Assembly (NCBI RefSeq): GCF_000973725.1
Contig: NZ_CP009621.1
Coordinates: 4,085,001-4,149,000, forward strand
Source of the DNA: Pontibacter korlensis
GTDB taxonomy: Bacteria; Bacteroidota; Bacteroidia; Cytophagales; Hymenobacteraceae
Reading direction: 5' to 3'
Length of the DNA stretch: 64,000 bases
A model generated the notes under the pieces. It was not told the DNA's origin and searched no databases. It saw only the letters and a list, made by a program, of their open reading frames with translations. Position 1 is the first letter of the stretch; each line of letters starts with the position of its first letter. Shown one piece after another: positions 54,596 through 63,039 of the stretch. Made by a program: the position numbers and the translations under genes.

Positions 54596-55669
54596 ATGAC
54601 TGACGGAAACCTTTACAGTGAGGCTGTAGAACTGCTAAAATCATTGATCCAAACTCCTTCTTTTAGCAAGGAAGAAGACAAAACAGCTGATCTGATAGCG
54701 CAGTTTCTCAAAAGGCATGGCGTGGTGGAGGTGCACCGGCAGCTAAATAACGTCTGGGCTTTTAACCAGAATTATAATCCTCAGTTGCCAACGCTACTGC
54801 TCAATTCGCACCACGATACAGTTAAGCCGAACGCCAGCTATACCCGCAACCCCTTTGAAGCGAGTGTAGAGGATGGCAAGCTATACGGTTTGGGCAGTAA
54901 CGATGCTGGTGGTTGCCTGGTGTCGCTTATTGCTACCTTTCTGCACTTCTACCACCAGCAAGACCTAAAGTATAACCTGGTTTTGGCAGCAACTGCTGAG
55001 GAAGAAATCAGTGGCCAAAATGGTCTGGAAGTCATACTCTCTCAGCTAGGAAACCTGGAGGCAGCCATAGTAGGTGAGCCAACAGAAATGCATTTGGCAG
55101 TTGCAGAGAAAGGACTGATGGTTCTAGACTGCACAGCCAAGGGCAAAGCAGGACATGCTGCCCGCGAGGAAGGTATAAATGCTATTTATGAGGCACTCAC
55201 AGATATTGAGTGGTTCCGGAACTATACTTTCCCGGAAGTATCAGAGCACTTGGGGCCTGTTAAAATGAGTGTGACAATAGTGCAGGCAGGCTCACAACAT
55301 AATGTAGTACCAGACTCCTGTACCTTCACCGTTGATGTTCGCCTTACAGATGCTTATACTATGGAAGAAGTGCTGGAGACAATACAGCAACATGTGAAGG
55401 CGGAGGTAAAGCCTCGCTCTATGCGCTTAAGGCCATCGAGTATACCCATGGAGCATCCGTTGGTGCAGACAGGTATAATCATGGGCCGACAAACTTACGG
55501 CTCGCCTACTACTTCCGATCAGGCGCTACTGCCTATACCTTCGCTTAAGATGGGACCAGGCTTCTCGGGCCGTTCGCACATGGCTGACGAGTTCATCTAC
55601 CTCAGGGAGATCGAAGAAGGTATTCAGCTTTACATTCAGTTGCTGGAACAGGTCCTTGTCAATAAATAG
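54596..55669 (+). CDS. argE: N-acylornithine/citrulline deacylase (M20 family)
   Basis: 357 aa zinc peptidase of the M20 family. In this pathway it would remove the acyl group from N-acyl-citrulline, because the transcarbamylase uses acylornithine. Metal and catalytic motifs: LLNSHHDTVK, SNDAGGC, ATAEEEISG, VGEPTEMHLA, and the C-terminal GRSHMADEFIYLREI. 16 bases after proC. Confidence 0.93.
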   Translation: MTDGNLYSEAVELLKSLIQTPSFSKEEDKTADLIAQFLKRHGVVEVHRQLNNVWAFNQNYNPQLPTLLLNSHHDTVKPNASYTRNPFEASVEDGKLYGLGSNDAGGCLVSLIATFLHFYHQQDLKYNLVLAATAEEEISGQNGLEVILSQLGNLEAAIVGEPTEMHLAVAEKGLMVLDCTAKGKAGHAAREEGINAIYEALTDIEWFRNYTFPEVSEHLGPVKMSVTIVQAGSQHNVVPDSCTFTVDVRLTDAYTMEEVLETIQQHVKAEVKPRSMRLRPSSIPMEHPLVQTGIIMGRQTYGSPTTSDQALLPIPSLKMGPGFSGRSHMADEFIYLREIEEGIQLYIQLLEQVLVNK

Positions 55670-55723
55670 CAATCCTGCTACTAGAAATAAATACTTTCAG
55701 AATTACTCATCCCAAACATTAGC

Positions 55724-57058
55724 ATGAAACTTTGGCAAAAAGACACGGCTGTAGCCGCTGAGATAGAAAAATTTACTGTTGGCCGCGATGCAGAGCTCGA
55801 TCTGGAGTTAGCCCGTTTTGATGTGCTAGGTTCACTAGCTCATACCAGGATGTTGCAAAGCATTGGTCTGTTATCTGAAGACGAGCTAGCGGTACTTCAG
55901 GCTGAATTGAAAAACATCTACCAAAGTATAGAAGCTGGTGAATTCACCATTGAGCCTGGTGTAGAGGATATCCATTCTCAGGTAGAGCTAGAGTTAACTA
56001 GAAGGGTAGGAGATGCCGGCAAAAAGATTCACAGTGGCCGCTCTCGCAACGACCAAGTTCTTGTAGACCTGAAGCTATACTTTCGTCACCAGCTAAAGGA
56101 AATAGTACAGGAGGTGCAGGCATTGTTTAATGTGCTGCAGGCACAGAGCGAAAAGTATAAGCATGTGCTGCTGCCGGGTTACACACACCTGCAGGTGGCC
56201 ATGCCATCCTCTTTTGGTCTCTGGTTCGGTGCCTATGCCGAGAGCTTGGTTGATGACGTTCAGATGCTCTTAGCCGCCTATAAGATCACAGACAAAAACC
56301 CTTTAGGCTCTGCTGCTGGCTACGGTTCTTCATTCCCGCTAGACCGCCAGATGACCACCGACCTGCTAGGTTTTGAAGCTTTGAACTACAATGTAGTTTA
56401 CGCACAGATGGGTCGAGGTAAAACGGAGCGCACCGTTGCCACAGCATTAGCGGCCGTGGCTGCTACTGTAGCCCGTATGAGCATGGACCTTTGCCTGTAC
56501 ATGAGCCAGAACTTTGGCTTTATTACGTTGCCCGACCAGCTGACTACAGGCTCCAGCATTATGCCACACAAAAAGAATCCGGATGTTTTTGAGCTGTTAC
56601 GCGGTAAATGCAATAAGCTCCAGGCTTTGCCAACAGACATCAGCATGCTCCTGATCAACCTGCCATCAGGCTACCACCGTGATCTGCAGCTATTAAAGGA
56701 GAATCTTTTCCCGGCCTTTCAGGAGCTAAAAAGCTGCCTGCAAATGATGACCTATATGGCAGAGCAGGTGCAAGTACGAAAAGACATACTGCAGGAGGAG
56801 AAGTACAAATACCTCTTTAGTGTGGATGCTGTAAATGAACTGGTGCTACAGGGAGTGCCTTTCCGGGATGCATACAAAGCCATAGGTGAAAAAATTGAGG
56901 CGGGCACTTTTGAAGCACCTGCTGAAGCAACACATACCCATGAGGGAAGTATTGGCAACCTATGCAACGACAAAGTTGCAGAGCAAATGCAGCGCCTGGT
57001 GCAAAGCTTCCGTTTCGAGCGTGTGCAACAGGCTTATGAAAACCTAACCGCTTCCTAA
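55724..57058 (+). CDS. argH: Argininosuccinate lyase
   Basis: 444 aa fumarase/aspartase-superfamily enzyme that splits argininosuccinate into arginine and fumarate. Signature GSSIMPHKKNPDVFEL is intact, as is HSGRSRNDQVLVDLKLYFR. Last gene of the arginine cluster; a hairpin follows. Confidence 0.97.
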   Translation: MKLWQKDTAVAAEIEKFTVGRDAELDLELARFDVLGSLAHTRMLQSIGLLSEDELAVLQAELKNIYQSIEAGEFTIEPGVEDIHSQVELELTRRVGDAGKKIHSGRSRNDQVLVDLKLYFRHQLKEIVQEVQALFNVLQAQSEKYKHVLLPGYTHLQVAMPSSFGLWFGAYAESLVDDVQMLLAAYKITDKNPLGSAAGYGSSFPLDRQMTTDLLGFEALNYNVVYAQMGRGKTERTVATALAAVAATVARMSMDLCLYMSQNFGFITLPDQLTTGSSIMPHKKNPDVFELLRGKCNKLQALPTDISMLLINLPSGYHRDLQLLKENLFPAFQELKSCLQMMTYMAEQVQVRKDILQEEKYKYLFSVDAVNELVLQGVPFRDAYKAIGEKIEAGTFEAPAEATHTHEGSIGNLCNDKVAEQMQRLVQSFRFERVQQAYENLTAS

Positions 57059-57069
57059 ACTCACTTATA

Positions 57070-57117
57070 CCTGCGGGTTATACAGGCTACTCTAGAAGGT
57101 AATGTATGACCCGCAGG
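57070..57117. terminator. Bidirectional hairpin terminator between argH and the MCP-like gene
   Basis: 14-bp stem CCTGCGGGTTATAC/GTATGACCCGCAGG with one wobble pair and a 20-base loop. Lies between convergent genes; the plus-strand continuation has a CCCCTTTTAATT tail. Confidence 0.7.
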
Positions 57118-57129
57118 GTAATTCCCCTT

Positions 57130-57816
57130 TTAATTAAGGTGATATTTCTGCGGCTTAATGTTCTTCATCTTTCTGGAGGATTGTAGCAGAGTTCCAACCA
57201 GTAGAGCAAGTATAACTGCCAGGGCAATCACGAGGTAGGAGAGAACCTTCAGGATTTTCATGTGCTGATCAGCATTGGCATACAGCTCATGTCCCACTTT
57301 TTCCTGTAGCTGGCTAAGTGCATGCAGTGGCAGCAAGAGCTCCTGAAAGGCTTGCATGCCTTCCTGTTTATACATCCTCATTGCGGCAGCTTTATCGCCC
57401 GTGTGGCTAAGTACAAGTATTGTTTGCTGTACCTTAGTGTACCGTTCCCCCGCTTGCAGGTAGTTCTGCAGGTCTATGCCTTCCTGATTTGTTAGTAAAG
57501 TACCTTTAAACTTTTGTTCCAGGGAGTCCAGGTCAGCCTCGTTCTGCTCTATAGCCTGCAGTATGCGCTGCTGCTCTTGCTCCGATTCTGCCAAAAGATG
57601 CTCCTCCAATAGCAGACGGTTCTGGTAATAGCGTTCCTGTATAGTGGAGATATCCAGCGAGGGTACCAGCCTGTCCTCATAAACAGACCTAAACTGGGTA
57701 CTGACCTTCGTCATGCTGTAACTTACAAACCAATTAGTCAGCACAATTATCAGAAAGACTGCACCCAGGACAAGGGCAATTCTGTCTCGGTTTCCAACTC
57801 TGAAGCTCCAACTCAT
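57130..57816 (-). CDS. MCP four-helix-bundle sensor domain protein without output domain
   Basis: 228 aa: transmembrane helix 1 (~15-32), periplasmic four-helix bundle (~35-190) with MCP_4HB-like pattern, transmembrane helix 2 (~193-213) and a short basic tail. Chemoreceptor and kinase families carry the same sensor part but continue into a HAMP and signalling domain; here the protein ends 15 residues after the second helix. It may act through a partner or be a remnant. Monocistronic; convergent with argH. Confidence 0.75.
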   Translation of the reverse strand: MSWSFRVGNRDRIALVLGAVFLIIVLTNWFVSYSMTKVSTQFRSVYEDRLVPSLDISTIQERYYQNRLLLEEHLLAESEQEQQRILQAIEQNEADLDSLEQKFKGTLLTNQEGIDLQNYLQAGERYTKVQQTILVLSHTGDKAAAMRMYKQEGMQAFQELLLPLHALSQLQEKVGHELYANADQHMKILKVLSYLVIALAVILALLVGTLLQSSRKMKNIKPQKYHLN

Positions 57817-58001
57817 AGGATCAGCTGCTTAATCAGTTTAAGTTAGCAAAAACTAATATAATTTACTAATGACTAGCCACTTACTTCTTTAGAAAAAAGA
57901 CTGTCCTTTAACACGTTTTATCTTTATAATATTCAAGAACTTCTGAGTGCTACAGCGTATATAAGACACACTGTTGTACCATCATAACTCAGAAGCGATA
58001 G

Positions 58002-58724
58002 GTGATCCCGATAAAGATACATACCCAGCCCGACGACTCTACCTGTGGGCCTACAAGTTTACACGCCGTCTACCGCTACTTTAAAGATCCTATTGCGCTA
58101 AGTGATGTGATAAAGGAGGTGCCTTCTTTAGATGAAGGAGGTACTCTTGAAGTGCTTCTTGCTTGCCATGCCCTTAAGCGTGGGTATCGAGCCCGAATTT
58201 ATACGTACAACATGTTCATCTTCGACCCAACCTGGATTGGGCTAAGTAATGAAGAGATCATCGAGAGACTTGAAGAACAGCTAAAGTATAAGAAAGGACA
58301 GAAACTACACCGAGCTACGCATGCCTACATAGAGTACCTGCGACTTGGTGGGGAGTTGCGGTGCAGGGATTTGAACAAGCACCTGCTGCGTGGCTTCTTT
58401 GAGCAAGGGATACCGCTGCTTACAGGCTTGAGTGCCACTTATCTTTATCAAAGTGCCCGAGAATATGCCGATGAGGCCGGTAACTCAATTTATGACGATG
58501 TCAGGGGGTATCCTATGGGACATTTTGTGGTGCTGTGCGGATTTGCCGAAGACCAGAAAAGTATAGTAGTAGCCGACCCTTATCCTGATAATCCTTATTT
58601 TAAAGACAACTACTACGAAGTAAAAGCAACACACCTGATCAATTCCATAATGCTTGGAATGGCTACCTACGATGCCAATTTACTTGCCATACTGCCCGCA
58701 CACTATGAACCCCTGCAGGACTAA
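58002..58724 (+). CDS. C39-like cysteine peptidase (first gene of amidoligase cluster)
   Basis: 240 aa papain-like peptidase of the C39 type. Oxyanion Gln9, catalytic Cys15 (DDSTCGPTSLHAVYRYF), His174 (GHFVVLCGF) and Asp192 (VVADPYPDN) are in place. No signal peptide, so cytosolic. C39 enzymes cleave after double glycine or similar in peptide export, but stand-alone copies in this context are thought to process the peptide made by the next genes. The start is GTG at 58002. The next gene follows 3 bases after its stop. Confidence 0.83.
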   Translation: MIPIKIHTQPDDSTCGPTSLHAVYRYFKDPIALSDVIKEVPSLDEGGTLEVLLACHALKRGYRARIYTYNMFIFDPTWIGLSNEEIIERLEEQLKYKKGQKLHRATHAYIEYLRLGGELRCRDLNKHLLRGFFEQGIPLLTGLSATYLYQSAREYADEAGNSIYDDVRGYPMGHFVVLCGFAEDQKSIVVADPYPDNPYFKDNYYEVKATHLINSIMLGMATYDANLLAILPAHYEPLQD

Positions 58725-58727
58725 AAC

Positions 58728-60206
58728 ATGCGTAAAATAATTATTGTGGACTATCCCAAAGATTGGGAGGAAGCAATTGAAGATACAGAGGTGGTTGATG
58801 CCCAAACGTACCTCACCAACTCAACCTACACCGACATCCGGAGTGCCAGGATTTTTAACCTTTGCCGCTCGCACCGTTACCAAAGCGCCGGTTATTACGT
58901 GTCGTTGTTGGCAGAAGCCCGGGGTCATAAACCAATACCGAGTGTCACCACGATGCAGGACCTTAAAAGCCCAACCATTGTGCGTGCCATCACCGTGGAG
59001 ATAGAGGACCTGATACAGAAAAGCCTTGCCGGGCTTAAATCGAAGAGCTTTACACTGAGTATTTACTTTGGCCAAAACCTGGCCTTAAAGTATGAGAAGC
59101 TCTCTAAAGCCTTGCACGATCATTTCCAGGCACCGTTACTCAAGGCGCAGTTTGTGTACAAGGACCATTGGGTGCTACAGAGCATCTCACAAGTACCGAT
59201 CAATGAGGTGCCCGAAGACCATAAGAAATACCTAAAGAGTTTTGCCAAAGCCTACTTTGCACGACACAGGTTCTCCGGTGCCCGCAGATCCCGAAAGGCA
59301 TACGACCTGGCAATTCTGGTAGATCCTCAAGAGAAAGCACCGCCCTCTAATAATAAGGCTATTCAGCAGTTTGTAGAGGCTGCCGAAAGCCTGGGCTTCT
59401 ATACAGAACTCATCACAAAAGACGATTACCGCCGCCTGCCGGAATTTGATGCCCTTTTTATAAGGGAGACAACAGCCGTTAACCACCATACCTACCGCTT
59501 TGCCCGTAAAGCCTTTGCCGATGGACTGGTGGTGATAGATGATCCCGTATCTATACTAAGGTGTACAAACAAGGTGTACTTAGCCGAACTCCTGACGAAG
59601 GCGAGGGTAACAGTGCCTAAAACGATGATCATCCACAAGGATAACAGGTGCAAGGTTGAGACAGAACTCGGTTTGCCTTGTGTGCTCAAGAAGCCTGATA
59701 GCTCTTTTTCGCAGGGTGTGGTAAAGGCGAAAGACCAGGAAAGCCTAAAGCAGGAATTAGATAAGCTACTTGATGATTCAGAGCTTATCATAGGGCAGGA
59801 GTATATCCCTACAGATTTTGACTGGAGAATAGGTATTCTGGACAAGCAGCCGCTTTACGCCTGCAAGTACTACATGGCTAAAGGGCACTGGCAAATCTAT
59901 AACTGGAACGGCAAAAGGAAGCAGGATGAGGAAGGAGCCGGCGAAGTAATTCCTTTTGAACAGGTTCCATTTCACGTACTCCATACTGCTCTGAAGGCTG
60001 CCAATTTAATTGGCAACGGTTTATATGGCGTGGACCTGAAGGAGATAAATGGCAAAGCCTATGTGATCGAGGTGAATGATAATCCAAGTATTGATGCCGG
60101 AGTAGAAGACCGCATCCTGAAAAAGGATCTCTATACATCCATCATGAAAACAATAAAACAACGCATAGATAACCAAAAAACCGGAAACGGCAGAACTGAT
60201 GGATAG
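58728..60206 (+). CDS. RimK-type ATP-grasp ligase with RLAN N-terminal domain
   Basis: 492 aa. Residues ~1-150 form the RLAN domain often found fused to RimK-like ligases (IFNLCRSHRYQSAGYYVSLLAEARGHKPIPSV is typical). Residues ~200-480 are an ATP-grasp fold with VLKKPDSSFSQGV, EYIPTDFDWRIGIL and the metal site VIEVNDNPS. RimK-like enzymes ligate amino acids to a carboxylate, often glutamate. 8-base overlap with the GCS2 gene. Confidence 0.9.
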   Translation: MRKIIIVDYPKDWEEAIEDTEVVDAQTYLTNSTYTDIRSARIFNLCRSHRYQSAGYYVSLLAEARGHKPIPSVTTMQDLKSPTIVRAITVEIEDLIQKSLAGLKSKSFTLSIYFGQNLALKYEKLSKALHDHFQAPLLKAQFVYKDHWVLQSISQVPINEVPEDHKKYLKSFAKAYFARHRFSGARRSRKAYDLAILVDPQEKAPPSNNKAIQQFVEAAESLGFYTELITKDDYRRLPEFDALFIRETTAVNHHTYRFARKAFADGLVVIDDPVSILRCTNKVYLAELLTKARVTVPKTMIIHKDNRCKVETELGLPCVLKKPDSSFSQGVVKAKDQESLKQELDKLLDDSELIIGQEYIPTDFDWRIGILDKQPLYACKYYMAKGHWQIYNWNGKRKQDEEGAGEVIPFEQVPFHVLHTALKAANLIGNGLYGVDLKEINGKAYVIEVNDNPSIDAGVEDRILKKDLYTSIMKTIKQRIDNQKTGNGRTDG

Positions 60207-61455
60207 CCCAAGAACACCACTACACCTGTTCAAAGGATTTGGTGTAGAGCTTGAGTACATGATCGTGCACCGCCAGACTCTGCAGGTGCAGCCCATCACA
60301 GATAAGCTCATTTATGATGAGGTGGGAGAGTATTTATCAGATGTTGAGTTCGGGGATATAGCTTGGAGTAATGAGCTGGTACTGCATGTGGTGGAGCTAA
60401 AAACGCAGGGGCCGGTGAAGACCCTGGAGCACCTGCACCACAACTTTCAGGAGCATGTGCGTAAGATCAACGACATGCTTGAGAAGCATAACGCTATGCT
60501 ACTCCCGACAGGAGCACATCCGCTCATGAATCCCTACACCGATACAAAGCTGTGGCCACACGAACACAATGCGGTTTACGAGGCATACAATCGTATTTTC
60601 GACTGCCGGGGCCATGGGTGGGCAAATCTGCAAAGCACACACTTGAACCTGCCATTCTACAATGACAAGGAGTTTGAAAAGTTGCATGCTGCTATCAGGG
60701 TGCTGCTACCCATAATGCCTGCCCTTAGTGCTTCCACACCGATACTGGATGGCAAAGTAACCGGTCTGGCAGATTCTCGCCTTGAGGTGTACCGCCATAA
60801 CCAGGAAAAAATACCTGCCATAACAGGCAAAGTGGTACCGGAGGCCGTGTTTACAAAAGAAGCTTACGAGCAGCAGATACTACAGCAGATGTATCAGCAG
60901 GTAGCTCCATACGATCCGGAGGGTACTTTGCAGGAGGAATTTTTGAATTCGCGGGGAGCCATTGCCAGATTTGAGCGCAATACCATTGAAATCAGGCTAC
61001 TGGATATACAGGAAAGCCCTGTGGCTGATCTGGCTATACTTCAGGCGGTGGTAGCGGTGCTTCAGGCGCTTGTTTCGGGGCGGTGGGTAAAACTGCAGGA
61101 GCTAAAGGAGTGGCACGAAGACCGTTTAGCTGCCATTTTGCTTCAGGTTATAGAGAAGGGGCAGGAGGCTGTGCTGCGGGATCATGAGTACGTTAGCTTG
61201 TTTGGCTATAACTGTGAAGAAGATTGCACCGCAGGCGAGCTTTGGAAACACCTGGTGCAAGAAGTAATGGCGCTGGAAGAACAGCCAGAAATAGAAAATG
61301 CACTAAATGTTATCATATCCAGAGGCAACCTATCTAAGCGAATTCTGGAAGCAATAAACCATGAACCTTCTGAAAACCAAATAAGGCAAGTATACCATCA
61401 GCTTGCAGTATGCCTGCAGCACGGTGGTTTATTCTTACCCAAGGAACCATGCTAA
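60199..61455 (+). CDS. GCS2-type carboxylate-amine ligase
   Basis: 418 aa glutamate-cysteine-ligase type 2 fold (YbdK/GCS2). Signature: GFGVELEYMIVHR near residue 14-26, GAHPLMNPYTDTKLWPHEHNAVYEAYNRIFDCRGHGWANLQSTHLN (~86-130), FERNTIEIRLLDIQE. GCS2 ligases make gamma-glutamyl or related amide bonds; the substrate here is unknown. Overlaps both neighbours (8 and 7 bases). It could be a true glutamate-cysteine ligase, but the cluster suggests a dedicated peptide. Confidence 0.9.
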   Translation: MDSPRTPLHLFKGFGVELEYMIVHRQTLQVQPITDKLIYDEVGEYLSDVEFGDIAWSNELVLHVVELKTQGPVKTLEHLHHNFQEHVRKINDMLEKHNAMLLPTGAHPLMNPYTDTKLWPHEHNAVYEAYNRIFDCRGHGWANLQSTHLNLPFYNDKEFEKLHAAIRVLLPIMPALSASTPILDGKVTGLADSRLEVYRHNQEKIPAITGKVVPEAVFTKEAYEQQILQQMYQQVAPYDPEGTLQEEFLNSRGAIARFERNTIEIRLLDIQESPVADLAILQAVVAVLQALVSGRWVKLQELKEWHEDRLAAILLQVIEKGQEAVLRDHEYVSLFGYNCEEDCTAGELWKHLVQEVMALEEQPEIENALNVIISRGNLSKRILEAINHEPSENQIRQVYHQLAVCLQHGGLFLPKEPC

Positions 61456-62177
61456 AACTACTGATTACCTGCGAGCATGGCGGCAACCAGATCCCTTCCG
61501 CCTATGCAGCACTATTTGAAAACAAACAAGAAATACTCCAGTCCCACAGAGGCTATGATATAGGCGCACTGGAGCTTTATGAGAAACTGGAAGATATGGC
61601 AGATAAGGCTTTTTGTTCCACCACTTCCAGGTTGCTGGTAGAGTTGAACCGGTCGCAGCACCACAAAAGCCTTTTTTCGGCTATCACCCAATCTTTACCA
61701 GACAAAGAGAAGAAAACGATACTGAAGAATTATTACTTCCCGTACCGGAACAGGATTGAGGAGCTGATTCAGGACCTTGTAATGGTAGGGCATAGGGTGC
61801 TGCACATCTCTTTGCACAGTTTTACCCCGATTTTGGATGGAGAGGTGCGAAAAGCCGATATTGGATTACTTTATGATCCTAAACGATCAGGAGAACATAC
61901 TTTTTGCCGTCTCTGGAAGAAAGAGCTTCAGGACCAGCAAAAAGAATTACTAGTTCGGTTTAATTACCCATACTTGGGTATAGCAGATGGTTTTGCGACA
62001 TATCTGCGTAAAAAGTTTACTGATGAACAGTATATAGGTATTGAACTGGAGGTGAATCAGAAGTATGCCGAGGAGGGAGGAGAGGCCTGGCTGAAGCTGC
62101 AACAGCTTATACGGCGTAGCTTGAAAAATGCACTTTTACAATTCAGTCCTGAAGAAAAGAATCGTGCATCAGCTTAA
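61449..62177 (+). CDS. N-formylglutamate amidohydrolase-like protein
   Basis: 242 aa N-formylglutamate deformylase family protein, here with CEHGGNQIPSAYAALF (~residues 6-21) and HISLHSFTPILDGEVR. Family members hydrolyse N-formylglutamate in histidine degradation or, by genomic context, other N-acylated glutamyl compounds. No hut genes nearby. The ATG at 61449 overlaps the GCS2 stop by 7 bases; a longer frame starting 61410 is unlikely. Last gene of the cluster. Confidence 0.87.
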   Translation: MLKLLITCEHGGNQIPSAYAALFENKQEILQSHRGYDIGALELYEKLEDMADKAFCSTTSRLLVELNRSQHHKSLFSAITQSLPDKEKKTILKNYYFPYRNRIEELIQDLVMVGHRVLHISLHSFTPILDGEVRKADIGLLYDPKRSGEHTFCRLWKKELQDQQKELLVRFNYPYLGIADGFATYLRKKFTDEQYIGIELEVNQKYAEEGGEAWLKLQQLIRRSLKNALLQFSPEEKNRASA

Positions 62178-62251
62178 AAGTGCTATATAGCAAAACAAAA
62201 TATGTTCGTTTAAAGTATCATATCAAGAATCAGCCTTCCAGAAAAAGGTTA

Positions 62252-62259
62252 TACCTTTG
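62252..62259 (+). promoter_or_regulatory. Candidate -7 box for the Pmp3-fusion gene
   Basis: TACCTTTG, an exact TAnnTTTG match 50 bases before the ATG at 62310. No clear -33 element. Confidence 0.5.
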
Positions 62260-62309
62260 CGCGTGGTTGAGACCATTCATTATTCCGACACATTAATAAA
62301 AACAAAACT

Positions 62310-62936
62310 ATGAGAATCAAGAGTTTACTCCATTTGGTTGTGGTACTGGCACTAGGACAATTCCTCTTTTCCTGTAGCTCAGCAGAATACTACAAATTTT
62401 CTCCAGACAAACCGGAAGCTTATAATACAGTAAAGCAAAAGCCTGCTCCTGTTGTTGAGGAAGTTGAAGAGGTAGAGCCGACCATAGCTGAAATAGCGCT
62501 TGCCGCTAATGAAGAAAAAGAGGCTAAGGCTGCTGCTGAGCCTATCTTAGAAGCAAATGCCAAAACTACACCAGCAGTGGCGCCTCGTAAAAGTGCTGAT
62601 GTAGCAGCAGCTCCTGTTGCCAAGGAAGAAGTAAGATTTGAGAAGCGCGAAATGACTGTGGCAGAAGCTGAGGCACTGGCCATGGCAAAGGAGCGGCTAT
62701 CAAAAATGACTAAGGCTGAGAAGAAAGAACTGAAGAAAGAGGTGAAGGAAATGATGCGCCAGAGCGGTTCACGTACCTCGGTGGTAGAAATCATCCTGGC
62801 TATCCTGCTTCCACCTTTGGCCGTATTCCTGCACGATGGTATCGGAACTTCTTTCTGGATCAACATTATCCTGACGCTACTGTTTGTGCTGCCAGGTATT
62901 ATACATGCCCTGTTAGTTGTAACAGATACAATTTAA
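62310..62936 (+). CDS. Lipoprotein-Pmp3/YqaE fusion protein
   Basis: 208 aa. N-terminal lipoprotein signal with lipobox FSC (Cys22), followed by ~110 residues rich in Ala, Glu, Lys and Pro, then a helical segment of basic and acidic residues (SKMTKAEKKELKKEVKEMM), and at 155-208 a Pmp3/YqaE domain with ILLPPLAVFLHDG, two transmembrane helices. Pmp3 proteins are small membrane proteins linked to salt and cold stress in plants, yeast and bacteria. The lipoprotein part and the Pmp3 domain are in one chain, as in other Bacteroidota. Confidence 0.88.
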   Translation: MRIKSLLHLVVVLALGQFLFSCSSAEYYKFSPDKPEAYNTVKQKPAPVVEEVEEVEPTIAEIALAANEEKEAKAAAEPILEANAKTTPAVAPRKSADVAAAPVAKEEVRFEKREMTVAEAEALAMAKERLSKMTKAEKKELKKEVKEMMRQSGSRTSVVEIILAILLPPLAVFLHDGIGTSFWINIILTLLFVLPGIIHALLVVTDTI

Positions 62937-62957
62937 AGAATCCTTTAACTTAACTAT

Positions 62958-62995
62958 AAAAAAAGAAGCCCTGCGTTCTCAGGGCTTCTTTTTTT
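62958..62995. terminator. Bidirectional terminator between the Pmp3 fusion and the histidine kinase
   Basis: Perfect 16-bp stem with AGAAGCCCTG/CAGGGCTTCT core and A/T flanks, 6-base loop, T-run on both strands. Confidence 0.9.
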
Positions 62996-63039
62996 ATAGT
63001 ATACGATCTCTTTCTAAATCAGCACCTACTGTATGGCGT

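Noticed and set aside
61410..61448. Upstream ATG for the N-formylglutamate amidohydrolase gene
   Set aside because: It is inside the GCS2 gene and adds thirteen unrelated residues; ATG at 61449 fits the family start.
60199..61455. GCS2 ligase as EgtA of the ergothioneine pathway
   Set aside because: It is 31 kb from egtBD and locked in another operon; the family is broad, so no link can be claimed.
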